Source of the DNA: DASQDN01 sp035630195
GTDB lineage: Bacteria > Acidobacteriota > Terriglobia > Bryobacterales > Bryobacteraceae
Assembly: GCA_035630195.1 (NCBI GenBank)
Contig: DASQLD010000616.1
Location: 1 to 22,604, forward strand
DNA length: 22,604 bases
Direction: 5' to 3'
This document shows, piece after piece, positions 15,935-22,604 of the stretch. Numbering within the stretch: position 1 is the stretch's first letter; each line of letters starts with the position of its first letter. The notes beneath the pieces were generated by a model. That model made no database searches. It was given only the letters and a program-made list of their open reading frames with translations, and was not told the origin of the DNA. A program made the translations under genes and the position numbers.

Positions 15935-16570
15935 TCAAGCGGCTTTACGAAAGGTCAAATTGATTCTGTAACTACCCACTAGCGGGTGTGTACCCTCTTT
16001 GAGAGGCAGGACGCCGTGGTAGCGAAGTCTCGCGTCTCCACCCCAGACGACCACATCACCATGGGCTAGATCCACGCGAGTCGTCTTGTCTGATCGCTTC
16101 AACCCACCGAACAGGAAGACGGCGGGCAAACCCAGCGAGACAGATACGATGGGCTGCCCGTAATCCTTCTCATCCTTGTCTTGATGGAGCGATAGCTTCG
16201 CTCCCGGCTGATAACAGTTGACGAGACACGCATCTGGAAGGAATGTTGGGAAGCCGGCCTCGCTGGCCGCTCCCGTCGCGAGCCGGTGAAAAGCGTCGGG
16301 CATCAACGGCCAGGGGAGATTGCTCACTGGATCGATTGGATCGTAACGATATCCTTTCCGGTCCGATACCCAGCCCAGCGGTCCGCAATTCGTCATTGCG
16401 ACAGACATCTTATATCCGCCCGGAGTAATCATGTGCCGGAATGGCGCTGCTGATTCGACATCCTGAACTGCCGAGAGTATTGCCCTTTCTTCTGCCATTG
16501 CGAATTGACGGAGCACGATCGCCCCTGCCGCCAGTTGCAGTTGAGACGTGTCGAACAAGTTCAGATTCAT
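15935..16570 (-). CDS. alkB: AlkB-family Fe(II)/2-oxoglutarate DNA/RNA demethylase
   Basis: A 211-residue dioxygenase that oxidatively removes alkyl groups such as 1-methyladenine and 3-methylcytosine from nucleic acid, using Fe(II), oxygen and 2-oxoglutarate. The iron ligands are visible as His129 and Asp131 (SLHQDKDE) and His185 (YHGV), and the 2-oxoglutarate-binding arginines as Arg202 and Arg208 (YRINLTFRK). The nucleotide-recognition part is typical of the E. coli-like AlkB group, and the length matches E. coli AlkB (216). AGGGG lies about 10 nt before the ATG. The exported hydrolase follows 44 nt downstream, but no functional link is obvious. The gene is divergent from ilvA across 69 bp. 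No ada-like gene is present nearby. Highly confident. Confidence 0.95.
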   Translation of the reverse strand: MNLNLFDTSQLQLAAGAIVLRQFAMAEERAILSAVQDVESAAPFRHMITPGGYKMSVAMTNCGPLGWVSDRKGYRYDPIDPVSNLPWPLMPDAFHRLATGAASEAGFPTFLPDACLVNCYQPGAKLSLHQDKDEKDYGQPIVSVSLGLPAVFLFGGLKRSDKTTRVDLAHGDVVVWGGDARLRYHGVLPLKEGTHPLVGSYRINLTFRKAA

Positions 16571-16639
16571 CGGATACAGCCCCTACTGATCACAATTTAG
16601 CAGGCCATTGAGAAGCCCTGTTGTACCATCAGTGAAATC

Positions 16640-17848
16640 GTGGTCAATCTCGAAAGCATCAAGGCAGCGGCAGATCGTATCGGTTCGTCAATCTATCTAT
16701 CCCCTCTGGTGCACTCTAAGACGCTATCCACTCTGAGTGGCAACGAGATCTATCTGAAGCTCGATAACCTGCAGATGACCGGTTCCTTCAAGGAGCGCGG
16801 CGCGCTGAACCGCATTCTGACCCTGACCGAGCACGAGAAGCGCCGAGGTGTTGTGGCAGCTTCCGCAGGAAATCACGCGCAAGCTGTCGCCTACCATGCG
16901 GCGGCGCGAGGCATTCCGGCAAGGATCTGGATGCCCAAATACACGCCTCTAATCAAGTTGGCAGCCACGCGAGAATACGGCGCCGATGTCGTCCTGCACG
17001 GGGTAAGCTACGACGAAGCTTACGAGGCAGCGCTCGAATACAGCGCCCGAACGACCGCTACGTTTCTTCATGCGTTCGATGACGAGGATGTCATTGCCGG
17101 GCAAGGAACCATCGGCTTAGAGATTCTCAATCAGAATCCAAATGTCGAGGTGATTGTTGTTGCCGTTGGGGGTGGTGGGCTTGTCGCCGGAGTCGGATGC
17201 GCAGCGAAAGGGCTCAACCCCGACGTTGAAGTTGTCGGAGTGCAGACGGCGCGTCTGCCCTCGATGAAAGCTGCCCTCGCGCGGCAGGAACCGGTGAGTA
17301 TACCTGCCGCCTCAACGATGGCAGATGGAATCGCTGTGCGAAAGGCAGGACGGCTAACGCTGCCACTCGTTGCGAGGTACGTAGACAACATTGTCACGGC
17401 TGCAGAGGACGAGATTGCCGAGGCAATTCTGGTTTTATTAGAACGTGAGAAGACGCTGGCCGAGGGAGCCGGAGCGATCGCTCTTGCGGCTGTACTCCAG
17501 GGGAGAACAGGCCATCGGGGTAAGAAAATCGCAGTGGTTATTTCCGGGGGGAACCTGGATGTAAATCTGCTCTCCAGAATTATTGAGCAGGGCATGGTCC
17601 GGGATGGACGCCGGCTGCGGCTCCGCGTTCGGTTACCCGATTATCCCGGCGCGCTGGAACTGTTGGCGGCGGTCATTGCAAAAGCCAATGCCAATATTGT
17701 GGAAACGCTGCACAATCGAGCACACTACGGGGTGAGCTTGAGCGAAACGGCCATCGACATAACGATGGAAACTCGCGGTCGAGACCACGTCGCGGAATTG
17801 TTGTCGGCGCTGAAAGACGCGCATTACGAATTCGCGCTCGTCGAGTGA
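16640..17848 (+). CDS. ilvA: Threonine ammonia-lyase with C-terminal ACT domain
   Basis: A 402-residue fold-type II PLP enzyme that deaminates threonine to 2-oxobutyrate, the entry to isoleucine synthesis, or catabolises threonine. The PLP lysine is Lys51 (TGSFKERGA), the phosphate-binding loop is GGGGL (177-181) and the cofactor-contacting SGGN is at 302-305. Residues ~326-402 form a single ACT domain (VRLPDYPGALELLAAVI), expected to bind an amino-acid effector. This resembles the ~400-residue single-ACT-domain enzymes rather than the ~510-residue E. coli IlvA, which has two ACT-like modules. It starts at a GTG (16640) with only a weak Shine-Dalgarno. Its 3' end overlaps the convergent flavin oxidoreductase gene by 25 bp. 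No other branched-chain amino acid gene lies in the window. Confidence 0.95.
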   Translation: MVNLESIKAAADRIGSSIYLSPLVHSKTLSTLSGNEIYLKLDNLQMTGSFKERGALNRILTLTEHEKRRGVVAASAGNHAQAVAYHAAARGIPARIWMPKYTPLIKLAATREYGADVVLHGVSYDEAYEAALEYSARTTATFLHAFDDEDVIAGQGTIGLEILNQNPNVEVIVVAVGGGGLVAGVGCAAKGLNPDVEVVGVQTARLPSMKAALARQEPVSIPAASTMADGIAVRKAGRLTLPLVARYVDNIVTAAEDEIAEAILVLLEREKTLAEGAGAIALAAVLQGRTGHRGKKIAVVISGGNLDVNLLSRIIEQGMVRDGRRLRLRVRLPDYPGALELLAAVIAKANANIVETLHNRAHYGVSLSETAIDITMETRGRDHVAELLSALKDAHYEFALVE

Positions 17849-18861
17849 GAACCCAGACTTTCGCGTTGTGCCATCACCTCAGCAACGATTTCGAAGGAAC
17901 GGAGGCGGTGAGCGTGATCGTACAAGTCGGACGTGAAAATGAACTCGTCTGCTTGAGTCGCAATTTTTAAGTTCCTTAGTTTCTGTTGCACTGTCGCAGG
18001 TCCCCCAATCGCTGCGACTGCGAGCTTCCCTTTCACCAGAGCTTGCTCAAGTGATGTCCATCGGCCATCCATGCTCTCGACTGGAGGGGACGTGTATATA
18101 GGACGACCTCGGATCAGATTGAGGAATCGCTGGTATGGGGTGGTAGCGAGATATTGCGCCTCGTGATCGGTTTCGGCCGCCACGAGCGGCACGCCAATCA
18201 TCACGTACGGACTGTCGAGCCATTGGGACGGCTGAAAATTACGACGATAAAGATGGAGCGCTTCCTGCATCTGCTCTGGCGCAAAGTGGCTCGCGAACGC
18301 GAACGGCAAGCCAAGAGCAGCTGCAAGTTGAGCGCTGTATGTGCTCGAGCCCAGAAGCCAGACCGGAACATTAGTATCTTCGCCAGGGATAGCTTGGAGA
18401 ATCTGCCCAGGCGCAGATGGTCCTAGAAAGGCAAGAAGTTCCTGAACGTGACTCGGAAACTCGTCGACGCCACTCGAGAGGCCGCGCTGTAGGACCCGCG
18501 CCGCGGCGCCCCCGCTGCCTGGAGCTCTCCCAACGCCCAAATCGATTCGGTCCGGATAGAGTGTCGCGAGCGTTCCAAAATGTTCGGCAATGACAAGCGG
18601 AGAATGATTCGGAAGCATGACACCACCCGATCCAACGCGTACGGTGGATGTTCCACCCGCGATGTGACCGATCAGGACCGAAGTGGCCGCGCTTCCGATC
18701 CCTCGCATGTTGTGGTGTTCGGCAAGCCAGAAACGCGTATAGCCCCATTTCTCAACATGACGGGCCAAGTCTAATGAGTTCCGAAATGCTTCGGATAGAT
18801 CTCCGTTTTCCCGAACTAATGCAAGATCCAAGACGGAGAAGCGTGTGCTCGCGAGATCCAT
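17824..18861 (-). CDS. LLM class (luciferase-like) flavin-dependent oxidoreductase
   Basis: A 345-residue TIM-barrel flavoprotein of the bacterial luciferase-like family. Characteristic elements are WGYTRFWLAEHHNM near the N-terminus, VRVGSGGVMLPNHSPLVIAE and PDRIDLGVGRAPG, which shape the flavin site. Proteins of this group use reduced FMN or F420 to oxidise or reduce small organic substrates. The ATG at 18859-18861 is taken as start; a TTG immediately before it is also possible. No good Shine-Dalgarno is seen, fitting coupled expression. It lies 42 nt downstream of the VOC gene and is last in the MocR-VOC-LLM transcript. The 3' end overlaps ilvA by 25 bp on the other strand. Cytoplasmic; substrate and cofactor (FMN or F420) cannot be decided from sequence. 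Confidence 0.92.
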   Translation of the reverse strand: MDLASTRFSVLDLALVRENGDLSEAFRNSLDLARHVEKWGYTRFWLAEHHNMRGIGSAATSVLIGHIAGGTSTVRVGSGGVMLPNHSPLVIAEHFGTLATLYPDRIDLGVGRAPGSGGAAARVLQRGLSSGVDEFPSHVQELLAFLGPSAPGQILQAIPGEDTNVPVWLLGSSTYSAQLAAALGLPFAFASHFAPEQMQEALHLYRRNFQPSQWLDSPYVMIGVPLVAAETDHEAQYLATTPYQRFLNLIRGRPIYTSPPVESMDGRWTSLEQALVKGKLAVAAIGGPATVQQKLRNLKIATQADEFIFTSDLYDHAHRLRSFEIVAEVMAQRESLGSHSTSANS

Positions 18862-18903
18862 CAACTGTTAGATGTTTCTAGCCAGGCTGGCGAAGCAGGC
18901 GAA

Positions 18904-19302
18904 TCAATAGATAGTCCAGGTACCGGGCGTCACCATTTCGAGGAGATGGCGATCCGGATCGCGAAAATAGACGCTTTTGCCTCCTGTGGGCCACGTTTTT
19001 CGCTCTTCGATCGCAATTCCATGGCGCATTAGCCAGACTTCCCAGTTCGGCAATTCGTCAGTGCTGGTGGCGAAGGCGATGTGCAATTCGCCATCCCCAT
19101 CATGCGGGGAATGGATATCGCGCGAGCCGCCCTTAAGAAATAGCAGGAGCACGCGTCGGTCACCCGCCTTCATGGCGCAACCGCGGTTGCCGAAATCAGA
19201 GATCTTTTCAAAGCCCAAGATCTCCTCATAGAAGCGTAGAGAGCGGGCTACATCGCTCACGTACAAAGAAGATTCCAAAATACCTTCAGTTTTAGGACGC
19301 AT
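18904..19302 (-). CDS. VOC (glyoxalase/fosfomycin-resistance-like) family protein
   Basis: A 132-residue vicinal oxygen chelate fold protein with two beta-alpha-beta-beta-beta modules: LESSLYVSDVARSLRFYEEILGF at the N-terminus and the ending VYFRDPDRHLLEMVTPG, where the Glu of LLEMVT is a usual metal ligand. His74 in ELHIAF is another likely ligand. Such enzymes use a divalent metal to handle glyoxal adducts, aromatic diols or antibiotics; the sequence does not choose among these. AGAGGA lies about 5-7 nt before the ATG. The start lies 11 bp inside the 3' end of the MocR regulator gene, so the two are translationally coupled, and the LLM oxidoreductase follows after 42 nt. This context suggests removal of a small reactive molecule controlled by the regulator. 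Confidence 0.9.
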   Translation of the reverse strand: MRPKTEGILESSLYVSDVARSLRFYEEILGFEKISDFGNRGCAMKAGDRRVLLLFLKGGSRDIHSPHDGDGELHIAFATSTDELPNWEVWLMRHGIAIEERKTWPTGGKSVYFRDPDRHLLEMVTPGTWTIY

Positions 19303-20818
19303 TCTTTCCTCTTGTTCGTTTGCTCTCCAGCGCCGTCGCGAGAACGCCTACACCTCGGCGCAATTCGCTTGCGTTGCAAGCAGCGAAACCGAGTATCAGC
19401 GCGGGAGGGTGGGAATTTCTTACGGCGAACTCGGAGAGCGCTGTCAGTTCCAACCCGAGAGACCGGCCGCGTTCTACAATCGCAATGTCGGAAGCATCGG
19501 TATTCAGCCAAGCTATGGTACGCATTCCCGCAACAGGCTCAACGACGTCAACCAAACCGTTTAAACGTTTCGCTGCGGCATCCCGTAATACGGATGCACG
19601 CTCGGCATAGGTCTGCCGCATGCGACGAACGTGATGGCCGAAATGTCCCTCCAAGATGAACTCTGCCAGTATGGCCTGGTCAAGTGTAGGAGGGTGCCTG
19701 TCGACAAAGCTTCTGGTCGCTTCAAACGCAGGCACTAGACGTTGCGGCACAACGATGAAGCCGAGCCGCAGAGCGTTAAACAACATTTTTGTAAATGTTC
19801 CGATATAGACAACGCAGCCGGATCGGTCGAGGCTCTGCAGCGCTGCCATCGGGCGGCCGAAGTAGCGATACTCGGCATCATATTCGTCTTCGATAATGAA
19901 AGCGCCGGACTTCACTGCCCACTTCAACAACGCAAGCCGGCGATCTAGTGACATTGTGACTCCTAATGGGAATTGATTCGAAGGAGTTACGTAAGCGAGT
20001 CTCGGCGCCGGTGCAAGCTTGCGCGCCGAATCGACCATTAATCCTTCGTCGTCCACCGGGACGTGAACCAGTTTGGCCCCGGCTGCGCGTAGCGTGAAGC
20101 TAGCTCCTGGATAACCGGGGTCCTCCATCCAAACGGTGTCGCCTGGATCAAGCAAGATACGCGCTACCAAGTCGAGACCCTGCTGGGCGCCGGACGTCAC
20201 AATCACTTGGCCGGCATCGCAGCGGACACCACGGGCCGAGCCGACATACTCTGCGATTGCCTTGCGAAGAGGTTGATAACCTCCAGGAGAACCCTGGCCA
20301 TACAGAGATCGCGGGGCATTCCGAAGCACGCGCCCTGCTACGCGCGCCCACAAGTTCACAGGAAATAAATCCACCGCAGGCTCGTATGTCCGGAACGCCT
20401 TGGCCAGGGAATGAGAGGCAGGAAGCACGCGCACGCCTTCAATTGCTCTCCGCGCGCGCTTCGAAACGCCACAGGTTGACTGTGGCAGATCCAGGATGGG
20501 ACCCGTCTGCGCCACTGCCATAGATCGGTCCGGCACGCCAGACGCGACATACGTTCCTCCACCAACCTGCGTCCAGGTATAACCTTCGCCGCGAAGCTGG
20601 TCGAACGCTGCCATTACAGTTCCTCGGGAGAGGCTGTACTGCTTGGCAAGACTACGCGTCGACGGCATGCGTGAGCTACGAGTTAAACGTCCATCCAGAA
20701 TTGCGGCGCGTAGTTCGGTGTACAGCCATCGCCAGAGATCCTGGCGTTTGTCAGGTGGCGTTAGGGAAAGATCTTGAAAGGGTTCGGCCTTGGCCAAGTG
20801 GACTACTCCCGATTTCAA
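19292..20818 (-). CDS. MocR-type transcriptional regulator (GntR winged helix fused to aminotransferase fold)
   Basis: A 508-residue fusion. Residues ~28-95 are a GntR-family winged helix (LYTELRAAILDGRL, MPSTRSLAKQYSLSRGTVMAAFDQL, GGGTYVASG). Residues ~140-500 are a fold-type I aminotransferase domain with PLP Lys344 (YIGTFTKML), Asp311 (IEDEYDAEY), TPSNQFPLG at 278-286 and Arg351 (RLGF). MocR proteins such as PdxR and GabR use PLP, sometimes as an external aldimine with an amino compound, as a signal to regulate adjacent divergent genes. The start is uncertain: a TTG at 20818 follows GGGAAG by 8 nt, and a second in-frame TTG at 20799 follows GGGAG by a similar distance. The gene is divergent from the AhpD-like gene (59 bp), with an inverted repeat in between, and overlaps the VOC gene by 11 bp. 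Confidence 0.93.
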   Translation of the reverse strand: MKSGVVHLAKAEPFQDLSLTPPDKRQDLWRWLYTELRAAILDGRLTRSSRMPSTRSLAKQYSLSRGTVMAAFDQLRGEGYTWTQVGGGTYVASGVPDRSMAVAQTGPILDLPQSTCGVSKRARRAIEGVRVLPASHSLAKAFRTYEPAVDLFPVNLWARVAGRVLRNAPRSLYGQGSPGGYQPLRKAIAEYVGSARGVRCDAGQVIVTSGAQQGLDLVARILLDPGDTVWMEDPGYPGASFTLRAAGAKLVHVPVDDEGLMVDSARKLAPAPRLAYVTPSNQFPLGVTMSLDRRLALLKWAVKSGAFIIEDEYDAEYRYFGRPMAALQSLDRSGCVVYIGTFTKMLFNALRLGFIVVPQRLVPAFEATRSFVDRHPPTLDQAILAEFILEGHFGHHVRRMRQTYAERASVLRDAAAKRLNGLVDVVEPVAGMRTIAWLNTDASDIAIVERGRSLGLELTALSEFAVRNSHPPALILGFAACNASELRRGVGVLATALESKRTRGKNAS

Positions 20819-20844
20819 TTATGGATCTTCCCGGGAGTCCACTT
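20796..20844. promoter_or_regulatory. Inverted repeat at the MocR/AhpD-like divergent start, candidate operator
   Basis: AAGTGGACT (20796-20804) and AGTCCACTT (20836-20844) are perfect 9-bp inverted repeats. A second register, ACTCCCG (20805-20811) with CGGGAGT (20832-20838), is also perfect. AGATCT occurs just outside on each side (20769-20774 and 20846-20851). The left arm covers the first codons of the regulator if TTG 20818 is the start, and the right arm lies just before a weak -10-like TATCCT (20851-20856) for the plus-strand genes. This is the expected place for an autoregulatory MocR operator. Confidence 0.5.
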
Positions 20845-20877
20845 CAGATCTATCCTGAAAACGAAAGGAGACGAATC

Positions 20878-21363
20878 ATGGAACCAAGATTGAAAGCTAT
20901 TGAGGTCGCGCCGGGAGCCTACCAGGCTATGTCGTCGCTCGAGATGTATGTCCGGAAATCTTCGCGGCTGGAGCCTTCGTTGCTCTATTTGATCAAGATC
21001 CGCGCTTCACAGATAAACGGCTGCTCTTATTGCATAGACATGCACACGAAGGACGCAAGAGCCGCCGGAGAAACCGAGCAACGCATCTACGCGTTGAGCG
21101 CATGGGAAGAGACTCCCTTCTTTACAGATCGTGAGCGGGCCGCACTGGCGTGGACGGAGGCAGTAACATTCATCAGTCAGAAGCAGGTGAACGATACCCT
21201 CTATGAAGAAGTGCGGAAGCGATTCAGCGAAGAAGAGATCGTCAACCTCACACTGGCAATCGTCACCATCAACGGCTGGAATCGGCTGTCAATCGCCTTT
21301 CGTGCAGTGCCGGGCGAATATCAGCCGGGGGCTTTCAAGAAGATGGAGACCGTGACGCAATGA
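20878..21363 (+). CDS. AhpD-like / carboxymuconolactone decarboxylase family protein
   Basis: A 161-residue all-helical protein with the AhpD core motif: GCSYCIDMH gives Cys49, Cys52 and His56 (C-x-x-C-x-x-x-H), in the expected place after the first long helix (LLYLIKIRASQINGC). In AhpD this dithiol reduces peroxides or acts as an adaptor to peroxiredoxin. Many such stand-alone proteins are annotated carboxymuconolactone decarboxylase without activity on that substrate. A strong Shine-Dalgarno AAAGGAG (20864-20870) sits 7 nt before the ATG. It is the first gene rightward of the candidate operator, divergent from the MocR regulator, and its stop overlaps the cupin ATG by 4 bp. Cytoplasmic thiol redox or peroxide reduction is the best guess. 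Confidence 0.93.
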   Translation: MEPRLKAIEVAPGAYQAMSSLEMYVRKSSRLEPSLLYLIKIRASQINGCSYCIDMHTKDARAAGETEQRIYALSAWEETPFFTDRERAALAWTEAVTFISQKQVNDTLYEEVRKRFSEEEIVNLTLAIVTINGWNRLSIAFRAVPGEYQPGAFKKMETVTQ

Positions 21364-21746
21364 AAACCGTTGCGGCGCTAATAACGGTGTTAGCCCTGGT
21401 GGGCCCGTTGACAGCGCAGGAAGCCAAGGTGAATCCTTTGCTCAGCAAGGATCTGCTTGGAATTGCCGGTAAAGAAGCTGTCATGGTAACCGTCGAGTAT
21501 CCTCCGGCCGGTTCTTCAAGTAAGCATCGACATAACGCGCACACGTTTGTGTACGTGCTGGAAGGCTCGGTCATCATGCAGGCGGGAGACGGGAAGCCGG
21601 TGACACTCGGACCAGGACAGACTTTCTACGAGTCGCCCGATGATATTCATACGGTCTCGAAGAATGCGAGTAGTTCCCATCCGGCCAAGTTCCTTGTGTT
21701 CTTCGTGAAGGATAAGGGAGCGCCATCAACGGTTCCGATGAAGTGA
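21360..21746 (+). CDS. Exported single-domain cupin
   Basis: A 128-residue protein with a signal peptide (MKTVAALITVLALVGPLTAQ, cleavage probably after Gln20), so it acts outside the cytoplasm. The mature part is a cupin barrel: motif 1 is KHRHNAHTFVYVLEGS with His56 and His58, and motif 2 is GPGQTFYESPDDIH with His97. The usual motif-1 Glu is replaced by Thr62, while His61 next to it might serve as metal ligand. The ATG overlaps the stop of the AhpD-like gene by 4 bp, indicating co-translation. The cupin fold is secure; whether it is an enzyme, a metal-dependent detoxification protein or a ligand sensor is not determinable. Confidence 0.9.
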   Translation: MKTVAALITVLALVGPLTAQEAKVNPLLSKDLLGIAGKEAVMVTVEYPPAGSSSKHRHNAHTFVYVLEGSVIMQAGDGKPVTLGPGQTFYESPDDIHTVSKNASSSHPAKFLVFFVKDKGAPSTVPMK

Positions 21747-21769
21747 ATCTGGGATGATGGGCAGGCGCT

Positions 21770-22540
21770 ATGAAGATCGCCACCTGGAACGTAAACTCGA
21801 TCCGCCGACGCCTGCCTATTCTCCTCGACTGGCTAGCCGACAACAAACCTGATGTCCTGTGTCTACAGGAAACTAAAGTTCAGGACAAGGATTTCCCGAT
21901 CGAGGCCCTGTCTTCCATCGGGTATCACGTGACATTTCGCGGAAGAAAATCGTACAACGGCGTGGCGACATTGACGCGCGAGATGCCCGAGTACGTGCTG
22001 CATGGTTTTCTTCCGGGAGACGATATCGAGGATGATCGTGTGCTACAAACCGTCGTCCATGGAATTCCCATCCTGAATACATACGTCCCGCAAGGGTACA
22101 AGGTCACTTCCGAGAAATACATATTCAAGCTGCAGTGGTTCGAACGCGTCCGCGCTTACTTCGATCAGCACTTTAGTCCGGAGAGACCGGCGATATGGCT
22201 GGGTGATTTGAATGTAGCGCCCGAGCCAATCGACGTGTATCATCCCGATCGGCGAATTAACGATGTGGACTTTCACATAGATGCGCGCAATGCGTATAAG
22301 TCGGCGATCGGATGGGGTTTCAACGATGTCTTCCGGATTCTGCACCCAGACCGCATCCAGTACACATATTGGGATTACTTTCGTAATGCTTTCGAAAACA
22401 ATTGGGGATGGCGGATCGACCACATACTCGCCACAACGCCGTTAGCCAAGATTTGCCGGGCAACCGATGTAGACATGGCGCCGCGCCAGTCTCCCGGCGC
22501 CTCTGACCACACTATTGTGTGGGCAGAGTTCGACATCTAG
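21770..22540 (+). CDS. xthA: Exodeoxyribonuclease III (AP endonuclease, XthA/ExoA family)
   Basis: A 256-residue member of the endonuclease/exonuclease/phosphatase superfamily that cuts DNA 5' to abasic sites and degrades duplex DNA from 3' ends in base excision repair. All catalytic residues are visible: Asn7 (TWNVNSIR), Glu34 (LQETK), Tyr105, Asp146 and Asn148 (GDLNVAPEPIDV), Asp217 (RIDHIL), and Asp246 with His247 (SDHTIV). Length is normal for the family. The ATG at 21770 follows the cupin stop by 23 nt; AGG a few nt upstream is a modest ribosome binding site. It may be co-transcribed with the AhpD-like and cupin genes, which would join DNA repair with a peroxide-type response, but the spacing also allows independent expression. 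Confidence 0.96.
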   Translation: MKIATWNVNSIRRRLPILLDWLADNKPDVLCLQETKVQDKDFPIEALSSIGYHVTFRGRKSYNGVATLTREMPEYVLHGFLPGDDIEDDRVLQTVVHGIPILNTYVPQGYKVTSEKYIFKLQWFERVRAYFDQHFSPERPAIWLGDLNVAPEPIDVYHPDRRINDVDFHIDARNAYKSAIGWGFNDVFRILHPDRIQYTYWDYFRNAFENNWGWRIDHILATTPLAKICRATDVDMAPRQSPGASDHTIVWAEFDI

Positions 22541-22564
22541 CGATCTGATAGATTGACAGACAAC

Positions 22565-22604
22565 ATGCGCAAAACAGTACTCATACTCTTTGCCGTAGCG
22601 GTAT
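22565..22604 (+). CDS. Start of an exported protein, cut by right edge
   Basis: Only 13 codons are present: MRKTVLILFAVAV, a Lys/Arg start followed by a hydrophobic stretch as in a Sec or lipoprotein signal. The ATG lies 24 nt after the stop of the exonuclease gene. No clear Shine-Dalgarno is seen, so the gene is plausible but not certain. Product unknown. Confidence 0.5.
   Translation, partial: MRKTVLILFAVAV

Noticed and set aside
15891..15938. TTG start for the alpha/beta hydrolase overlapping the alkB stop
   Set aside because: It would place 16 charged residues before a normal signal peptide; the ATG at 15890 is preferred, though the coupled arrangement keeps some doubt.
1..22604. Mobile elements, tRNA/rRNA genes, CRISPR arrays, toxin-antitoxin or defence genes
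   Set aside because: I found no transposase, integrase, direct-repeat array, tRNA-like cloverleaf or defence-family protein in the readable frames.

Overview
The window reads as chromosomal DNA of an acidobacterium, most likely in or near the Bryobacterales/Solibacterales. The main clue is the C-terminal domain of the large subtilase at 960-4193, which matches the 'Solibacter uncharacterised C-terminal domain' (TIGR03437) typical of that group. High coding density, many overlapping or abutting genes and frequent Sec and lipoprotein signals fit this. I see no rRNA, tRNA, CRISPR array, insertion sequence, phage gene or integrase. The longest stretch without a gene is about 196 bp (12551-12746).

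Layout. (1) 1-4193, minus strand: two tandem secreted S8 (subtilisin-like) peptidases, the downstream copy running off the left edge. (2) 4243-5189, plus strand: a good sigma70-type promoter, a very small stand-alone protein resembling the Tudor-like C-terminal domain of UvrD/PcrA helicases, and a lipoprotein. (3) 5193-7928, minus: a two-domain secreted M16 zinc peptidase, divergent from an M23 (LytM-type) peptidase at 7988-8815. (4) 8799-12099, minus: a tight three-gene operon with 4-bp overlaps encoding a GH33-type sialidase, an N-acetylneuraminate-lyase-like aldolase and an MFS transporter, which together suggest sialic acid scavenging. (5) 12131-12550: a small lipoprotein. (6) 12562-15099, plus: an extended -10 promoter, a ~170-nt structured leader, then panB-panC-coaX, covering ketopantoate formation, pantothenate synthesis and pantothenate phosphorylation. 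(7) 15174-16570, minus: AlkB dioxygenase and an exported alpha/beta hydrolase. (8) 16640-17848, plus: threonine ammonia-lyase with a C-terminal ACT domain. (9) 17824-20818, minus: a MocR-type regulator, a VOC-fold protein and a luciferase-like flavin oxidoreductase. (10) 20878-22604, plus: an AhpD-like protein, an exported cupin, exodeoxyribonuclease III and the first codons of another exported protein.

Most genes belong to recognisable families. The most system-like unusual region is 17824-21746: a PLP-dependent MocR regulator sits between two divergent sets of redox/detoxification-type genes and a strong inverted repeat covers the divergent start region. Second are the sialidase-lyase-transporter operon and the structured panB leader. 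No function here has been tested; all assignments come from reading motifs in the translated sequence.
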